From: Acetobacteraceae bacterium
GTDB taxonomy: Bacteria > Pseudomonadota > Alphaproteobacteria > Zavarziniales > Zavarziniaceae
Reading direction: 5' to 3'
Length of the DNA stretch: 10,464 bases
Assembly (NCBI GenBank): GCA_947379865.1
Contig: CANCOY010000117.1
Coordinates: forward strand, 1 to 10,464
The translations under genes were made by a program, and so were the position numbers. Of the stretch, positions 5,912 through 10,464 are shown piece by piece. The notes under the pieces were generated by a model that did no database searches, was not told the origin of the DNA, and saw only the letters and a list, made by a program, of their open reading frames with translations. How positions within the stretch are numbered: position 1 is the first letter of the stretch; each line of letters opens with the position of its first letter.

Positions 5912-6736
5912 ATGACAAAAGGCATCATTTACATCGCCATCGGAGAGGCTTGGGTTCAGGAAGCAATCAATGCCGCCTCAATCGTGCGGAAACATATGCC
6001 AGGCATCCCCATCACCGTATTCTCGGACCGACATTTTCACGCGTCTTCGATCGATAGCGTCATTGTCAAAGAGCGTGACGACAATCCTCTGTTCACAAAA
6101 ACACAGTGGATACGCCATTCACCCTATGAAGATACGCTCTGCCTTGATACTGATATTACGCTTTGTGACAGCATAGAAGACGTGTTCATGCTGCTGAACC
6201 GCTTTGATCTGGCGATACCTCATGCGCCCTATCGTCTGGCAAACATGGGACTGCCGGGCGGGCTTCCAGAGTTTCTCAGCAGTGGCGTTCCAGACTGTTT
6301 TCCTGGAATGAACACAGGAATGTTACTTTTCCGCAACTCCGTTAAGACCGATAAACTCTTTGATAATTGGAATTTATATCACGAGAAACTCTGCCAAATT
6401 CAGCCAAAAGCGCCGCAGCAACCTGCATTCAGAACCGCGCTCTATCACAGTGATTTACGGTTTGCCATAATTCCTGAAGAATATCATTGTCGGTTTATCT
6501 TTCCGTTCAAGGTATGTGGGAAGGTAAAGGCCGTGCACGGTCGCCACCCGGATATCGAGACCGTCATCTCACGTCTTAACGAAAAGACCCTGCCCCGAGT
6601 TGGCGAAGGGTATTTTGTTGAACTTGGCCGACAGCAAAAAAACCCGCCGGCTCTCAACGCCGGTCCATCGCCCCCCCTCACCCCCACACTTCCCGTGGAC
6701 GGGATCCCATATGGTGGCTTGATCTCCCTGATATGA
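5912..6736 (+). CDS. GT8-like glycosyltransferase (GT-A fold)
   Basis: This 274-residue cytoplasmic enzyme is predicted to transfer a sugar from a nucleotide-sugar donor. The N-terminus (KGIIYIAIGEAWVQEAINAA) is the first beta-alpha unit of this fold. DTLCLDTDITLCDSIEDVF (74-92) contains the metal-binding DTD at 79-81. FPGMNTGMLLFRNS (130-143) is the typical N-TG strand, and VKAVHGRHP (205-213) may supply the C-terminal histidine. The ATG at 5912 was chosen over one at 5873 because the fold starts there and AGG lies seven bases upstream. It sits 105 bp after the fusion gene and 165 bp before the triple glycosyltransferase, possibly on one transcript. Sampled base composition is low (27 and 25 G+C per 60 bases at 6061 and 6361, against 38 of 60 in the fusion gene at 5341), suggesting separate ancestry. 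The last 35 residues are proline-rich, unlike the fold, and read through a hairpin. The sugar and acceptor are unknown. Confidence 0.82.
   Translation: MTKGIIYIAIGEAWVQEAINAASIVRKHMPGIPITVFSDRHFHASSIDSVIVKERDDNPLFTKTQWIRHSPYEDTLCLDTDITLCDSIEDVFMLLNRFDLAIPHAPYRLANMGLPGGLPEFLSSGVPDCFPGMNTGMLLFRNSVKTDKLFDNWNLYHEKLCQIQPKAPQQPAFRTALYHSDLRFAIIPEEYHCRFIFPFKVCGKVKAVHGRHPDIETVISRLNEKTLPRVGEGYFVELGRQQKNPPALNAGPSPPLTPTLPVDGIPYGGLISLI
6636..6664 (-). terminator. Possible half-terminator inside the 3' end of the GT8-like gene
   Basis: Arms CCGGC (6647-6651) and GCCGG (6659-6663) enclose a 7-base loop. Read on the minus strand, the stem is followed by GGG and seven T residues (complement of 6642-6636), the layout of an intrinsic terminator. 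No minus-strand gene ends here. In the plus direction the matching T-run is missing. It could be a remnant of a bidirectional terminator left at a recombination junction, or chance. The stem is only five base pairs plus one G-U pair. Confidence 0.3.
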
Positions 6737-6838
6737 TGGCGTGATTACATGCGTGGTACTTTTCATGCTAGGGACGTATTCAGCGCACCAGTTGCCAAGA
6801 TCACCCGAACATGCCGCCAGAATGCTTTACCGCAGGAA

Positions 6839-6875
6839 TTTGGCGTGGCGAAGCACTGAACTCTGCTTTGGCGTG
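6839..6875 (+). repeat. Direct repeat TTTGGCGTG x2 upstream of the triple glycosyltransferase
   Basis: Perfect 9-base direct repeats at 6839-6847 and 6867-6875 are spaced 28 bases start to start. They lie in the 165-bp gap before the ATG at 6902. They could be paired binding sites for a regulator, but no convincing -35/-10 pair is visible, and a 9-base repeat may be coincidental. The rest of this gap shows nothing else I can name. Confidence 0.3.
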
Positions 6876-6901
6876 TTTTATCAGTAAACGGATTGAACTG
6901 C

Positions 6902-9900
6902 ATGCCGACAAGTGCCCATAGCAATCTGGACGAGGAAAGCCAGTTCCTGACGCGGCAACGTATCTGTAAGAAAATTGATTCCTTGCTGGAGCTTCTCTAT
7001 CCAGGGAAAAGAAGGGCGACCGCGCCTGACTGGCATAAGGTCGTCGGTTTGCTTTACAGCATGCGGACGGAGTCCAATTTACCTGCCTTGCCGTTTTTTG
7101 ACTCAGCCTGGTACGCTGATACCTATGATTTGCCGGGGGCTTCACCCATTGAAGCGTTCGGGCACTATGTATCACATGGGATTGCACTGGACTATTCTCC
7201 GGGGCCTGATTTTCATGCTGCGGCCTATCTGCTGTGCTATCCAGATGTTGCCGAAGCCGGGCACGATCCCCTGATCCACTTTCTGCTGCATGGTGCCCGC
7301 GAAGGCCGAAGCTATTTCGTTCATATTACCGAGCGTGAGCCTGTTGTCGAGGAGCACGGCATCCGCCTGCCCATGCCGGTTGACCCTGATCAGCTGGCAC
7401 GCCTGCAGGACCCCTGGACGCCGGCCAAGGCGGAAGCCCTGCGGCAGGCCCTGGCGTGCTGCAGCGACAAGCCACGTATCTCGATCCTCATGCCGGTTTA
7501 CCAGCCTGACCTTCTCCATCTGAAAGCGGCCATAGGCAGTGTCCGGGCCCAGCTTTACGACGATTGGCAGTTGTGTATCGCTGATGATGCCACGGGCTCT
7601 CCACAGCTTGCGGCCTATCTTGCCGGGCTTGCCAATGACCCGCGCATCAGCATAACCACAAGGCCGGCCAGGGGTCACATTTCGGCGGCAACCAATACGG
7701 CGGCAGAGGCTGCGTCAGGCCAGTTCTTCCTGTTGCTCGACCAGGACGACCTGCTGTCTCCCGACGCGCTGGCGCGCTGTGTCCTCGCCATCAACAGCCG
7801 CGCCGACGTTGATTACATCTACAGTGATGCCGACAAGATCGGCAGCGATGGTCAGCACTTCGATGTTGAGCGCAAACCTGCTTTTTCGCCTGAGCTTTTG
7901 TTGAGTTACATGTATGCGGGCCATGCGCTCTGCGTGCGGGCAACCCTCTGGCGGACGCTTGGCGGCATGCGCGAGGGCTTTGAGGGCTCGCAGGATCATG
8001 ACTTTGCCCTGCGCGCCACCGAGGTGGCATGCTCAGTGGTACATGTGCCTGAGGTCCTTTACCACTGGCGTGCTGCTGCTGGATCAACGGCGCTTGATGG
8101 CCGGACAAAGCCCTTCAGCTTTGTGGCAGGACAGCATGCCGTGCAGGAAGCCCTTGACCGGCGGAATGTTACGGCACAGGTCATCCGCACAGAATGGGCC
8201 ATCTCGAATGGGCTTGCGGCCTTTGATGCGGTCTTCCCGGATGAGGGGCCATCTGTCGGCATCGTCATTCCCACACGTAATGGTCTTGATCTCATTCGTG
8301 GCTGCATCGAAAGCCTGAGGCTGACGCACTATCGCAATTTCAAGGTGCTGGTGGTCGATAATGACAGCGACGACCCTGAAACCATGGACTATCTGGCTGG
8401 CCTTGCCGCAACGGAACCCTTTCCTGTCGAGGTTGTGCGCATCTCCAATCCAGCAGGCCAGTTCAATTTCTCCCACCTCGTCAACAGGGGTGTTTTGCTA
8501 CTGGATACGGAATTTGCTGTTCTCCTCAACAATGATACGGCGGTCATCAGCCCGCATTGGCTCAGTACACTGGTTGGTTACGGCACAATGCCCGGGGTCG
8601 GCGCGGTGGGTTGCCTTTTGCTCTACCCGGATGGCCGCCTGCAGCATGGCGGTGTCTTCATTTCCGAACAGCCGCATCTGTTTGCCGGGCACCTTGGCAA
8701 GGGCACCTATCCCAAAAAAGGGCAGATCAGGTCTGCTTTCAACGTCGCCGCTGTAACCGCCGCCTGCATGCTTGTGTCGCGCCAGACCTATCTGGATGTC
8801 GGCGGCTTTGATGAGGCGCAATTTGCGGTTGCCTATAATGATGTCGATTTCTGCCTGAGGCTGGGCCGGGCCGGAAAACGCAGTGTCATGGCGGCGGGGG
8901 TGCAGCTGTTCCATTTCGAGGGCAAATCACGCGGCTATCTCGATAATCCGGCGGAGCTTGCCGCACTGATAAGCCGTCATGGGCCCTTGCATGATCCCTA
9001 TCTCAGCCCGCATTTGCTGGTGGCGGAGACCCCGCTACCTATCCCGAGGCGCCTTGCCCTGGCCCAGGATCGTCCCTCACGGGTCCTGGTCGTAACCCAC
9101 AATCTCAATCGGGAGGGCGCACCCATTGCCCTCCTTGAGGCCTGTGTTTGCCTCGCCGAGACCTATAGCGTTTCCATCACCGTGGAGTCCGCCCAGGATG
9201 GCCCCTTGCGGGAGGCATTTCTGCAGGCCGGCATGCAGGTTGAGATCAACCTGCCACCGTGGCTGGGTGACAAAAATGCCTCAGCTTATGAAGACGCAAC
9301 ATGGCTTGCCGGCCGTCGGTTAAGGCAGCAGGGTTTTGATCTTGTCATTGCCAACACGCTGCTGTCATTCCACGCCGTGGATGCCGCCCATGGGGCGGGC
9401 GTGCCCACGGTTTGGTGGATCCACGAGAACGACGGGGTTGAAGCCCATTTCGCGCGCCTGAACAGCAGCATCCGTCGGCGGGCACTGGCCTGTTTCGGGC
9501 ACCCCTATCGTACCCTCTTCGTGGCGGCGGCGACGATGCGCAAATATGCCGCCTACAACTTTCACCACAATGCCGCTGTAATCCCGGGGGGCATTGCCGC
9601 GTCATGGGGCACCACCATAGACGGCACCCTACGCGATGCGGCACGCAGCCATCTGGGCCTTGGACCAGAGGACGTTGTTGTGTTGACCCTTGGCACGATC
9701 TGCGCGCGGAAGCGCCAGCGTGATGTGCTGGCCGGCTTCACGGCCGCTGCAGCAGCCAATGCGAACCTTGTGCTGCTTATGGCGGGTCCGGAAGAACCGG
9801 CCTATGCCGAAGCCCTGAAATCGGATATCGCGGCGCTGGAACCGGTCTTGCGCGCACGGATACACATGCTGCCTGCAACGGCTGAGGTTAAGCCCCTTTA

Positions 9901-10252
9901 TGCTGCGGCCGATGTTTTCGTGCTTGCTTCGGAGGACGAGAGCTATCCCCGCACCATTCTCGAGGCCATGGCAGCAGGGTTGCCCATTCTTGCCTGCCCT
10001 GTTGGCGGCATTGAAGAACAGGTCCGCCCCGGGGTGAATGCTGAATTCTTCTCGCCGGGCGACGTTGCGGGCCTTGCAAGGCTGCTTGAGAGGTTCGCCT
10101 CCGAACCAGAGGCAAGGCGGCGCTATGGCCGCGCCTCACGCCTTGTCTGCCAGTCCCTCAATACCACGGAGCGCGCTTCAGCAGCCCTCTGGACAATCCT
10201 GTGCGAGGCCGTGCTGACCAGCCCACCACCCTCCCGCCTCTCCCAGATCTGA
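6902..10252 (+). CDS. Three-domain glycosyltransferase (GT2-GT2-GT4) with N-terminal repeat module
   Basis: This 1116-residue protein has no membrane helices and probably builds an oligosaccharide at the cytoplasmic face. Residues 65-139 contain two copies of the WY---YPDVA--G-DPL-H-L-HG--EGR module found at the N-terminus of large bacterial glycosyltransferases (second copy ends HFLLHGAREGRSYF). The first GT2 domain (about 190-400) starts RISILMPVYQPD and has ADDA (227-230), DQDD (280-283) and QDHDFALR (364-371). The second GT2 domain (about 451-690) starts VGIVIPTRNGLD and has VDND (485-488), NNDT (543-546), DVDFCLR (647-653) and the histidine of LFHFEGKSRG. The GT4 domain (about 725-1102) has HNLNREGAPIAL (733-744), WWIHEND, the donor-binding lysine in GTICARKRQRD, and the E-x7-E pair at 1013 and 1021 (ESYPRTILE). 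All three active sites look intact, so up to three linkages could be made. The ATG at 6902, with ACGGA nine bases upstream, was preferred over the in-frame TTG at 6893. Confidence 0.92.
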   Translation: MPTSAHSNLDEESQFLTRQRICKKIDSLLELLYPGKRRATAPDWHKVVGLLYSMRTESNLPALPFFDSAWYADTYDLPGASPIEAFGHYVSHGIALDYSPGPDFHAAAYLLCYPDVAEAGHDPLIHFLLHGAREGRSYFVHITEREPVVEEHGIRLPMPVDPDQLARLQDPWTPAKAEALRQALACCSDKPRISILMPVYQPDLLHLKAAIGSVRAQLYDDWQLCIADDATGSPQLAAYLAGLANDPRISITTRPARGHISAATNTAAEAASGQFFLLLDQDDLLSPDALARCVLAINSRADVDYIYSDADKIGSDGQHFDVERKPAFSPELLLSYMYAGHALCVRATLWRTLGGMREGFEGSQDHDFALRATEVACSVVHVPEVLYHWRAAAGSTALDGRTKPFSFVAGQHAVQEALDRRNVTAQVIRTEWAISNGLAAFDAVFPDEGPSVGIVIPTRNGLDLIRGCIESLRLTHYRNFKVLVVDNDSDDPETMDYLAGLAATEPFPVEVVRISNPAGQFNFSHLVNRGVLLLDTEFAVLLNNDTAVISPHWLSTLVGYGTMPGVGAVGCLLLYPDGRLQHGGVFISEQPHLFAGHLGKGTYPKKGQIRSAFNVAAVTAACMLVSRQTYLDVGGFDEAQFAVAYNDVDFCLRLGRAGKRSVMAAGVQLFHFEGKSRGYLDNPAELAALISRHGPLHDPYLSPHLLVAETPLPIPRRLALAQDRPSRVLVVTHNLNREGAPIALLEACVCLAETYSVSITVESAQDGPLREAFLQAGMQVEINLPPWLGDKNASAYEDATWLAGRRLRQQGFDLVIANTLLSFHAVDAAHGAGVPTVWWIHENDGVEAHFARLNSSIRRRALACFGHPYRTLFVAAATMRKYAAYNFHHNAAVIPGGIAASWGTTIDGTLRDAARSHLGLGPEDVVVLTLGTICARKRQRDVLAGFTAAAAANANLVLLMAGPEEPAYAEALKSDIAALEPVLRARIHMLPATAEVKPLYAAADVFVLASEDESYPRTILEAMAAGLPILACPVGGIEEQVRPGVNAEFFSPGDVAGLARLLERFASEPEARRRYGRASRLVCQSLNTTERASAALWTILCEAVLTSPPPSRLSQI

Positions 10253-10253
10253 A

Positions 10254-10277
10254 CCGGGGGGCGGCTTCACCCCCCGG
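10254..10277. terminator. GC-rich hairpin between convergent genes
   Basis: Perfect 8-bp arms CCGGGGGG (10254-10261) and CCCCCCGG (10270-10277) enclose an 8-base loop. The hairpin starts two bases after the TGA of the triple glycosyltransferase and lies 20 bases beyond the stop of the convergent minus-strand gene. Neither side has a real T-run, so it may act as a transcript-end stabiliser or a poor bidirectional terminator. Confidence 0.55.
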
Positions 10278-10296
10278 CGGCGTGATGCGCCCGCCC

Positions 10297-10464
10297 TCAG
10301 GCGCCCAGTTTCAGTGCGGCCACGGTGGCGGCTTCGTTGGCGGCGTAGGCGTTGAAGGCTTCGAAGACGTTGCGGGTGCGGTCGCTGTCGAGGCCCTGGG
10401 CCAGGCGGATGATCTGCAGGCAGAACCAGCCCTGCACGCCCCACATCTGGATTGCGTCGTGCAT
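10297..10464 (-). CDS. C-terminal part of an unrecognised protein (right edge)
   Basis: A minus-strand reading frame enters from the right edge and ends at TGA (10299-10297), giving 55 residues. It begins MHDAIQMWGVQGWFCLQIIR at the last base and ends NEAATVAALKLGA. The last three bases of the window are an ATG on this strand, so it could be a complete 55-residue protein or the tail of a longer one; this cannot be decided here. It looks helical, with aromatic residues in the first half and an alanine-rich end (FEAFNAYAANEAATVAAL). No family is recognised. It converges on the glycan genes and may lie outside the glycan locus. Confidence 0.5.
   Translation of the reverse strand: MHDAIQMWGVQGWFCLQIIRLAQGLDSDRTRNVFEAFNAYAANEAATVAALKLGA

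Noticed and set aside
6801..7187. Minus-strand open frame of 128 codons reaching into the intergenic gap
   Set aside because: Most of it is antisense to the N-terminal repeat module of the triple glycosyltransferase. It has no plausible ribosome-binding site and no recognisable domain.
1..10464. tRNA, rRNA, CRISPR array, insertion-sequence ends, phage attachment site
   Set aside because: Reading both strands gave no cloverleaf, no regularly spaced repeats, no transposase or integrase motifs and no paired terminal repeats. A tRNAscan or ISfinder run would settle this.

Overview
The window looks like a high-GC proteobacterial chromosome segment, most likely alphaproteobacterial. The clearest taxonomic cue is the partial valyl-tRNA synthetase at the left edge. 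Its N-terminus (PPPTVSGSLHIGH, then GFDDNGLPTERLVE) resembles the archaeal-like ValS subtype that I recall from Rickettsia and some other alphaproteobacteria, not the E. coli type. No rRNA, tRNA, CRISPR array, insertion sequence or integrase is visible. There is no gene-free stretch longer than about 165 bases.

Layout. Bases 1-383 (minus) hold the 5' part of valS. Next is a small proline-rich protein of unknown function (510-980, minus), with a strong hairpin between the two. A polytopic membrane protein resembling GT-C-fold sugar-transfer proteins follows (1092-2318, minus). A 71-bp divergent intergenic region with overlapping inverted repeats separates it from three large plus-strand genes. 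These are a 1138-residue fusion protein (2390-5806), a GT8-like glycosyltransferase (5912-6736) and a 1116-residue protein with three glycosyltransferase domains (6902-10252). A hairpin at 10254-10277 closes the run. The right edge is the 3' end of a convergent gene of unknown function (10297-10464, minus).

The central 1.1-10.25 kb reads as a surface-glycan locus beside housekeeping DNA. The triple glycosyltransferase (GT2-GT2-GT4) and the GT8-like enzyme would build an oligosaccharide. The membrane protein could act on lipid-linked sugar or be a subunit of the export or assembly machinery. The fusion protein would modify the glycan. It carries two different PAPS-dependent sulfotransferase domains, a degenerate GT2-like core without its catalytic acids, a beta-rich module and a C-terminal SAM methyltransferase. 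The most notable inference is therefore a glycan that is sulfated, possibly at two positions or in two steps, and methylated by one polypeptide. The glycan itself (capsule, O-antigen, exopolysaccharide or glycoprotein) cannot be determined from this window. The GT8-like gene and the 5' half of the membrane-protein gene are AT-richer than the two large genes, suggesting a mosaic locus.
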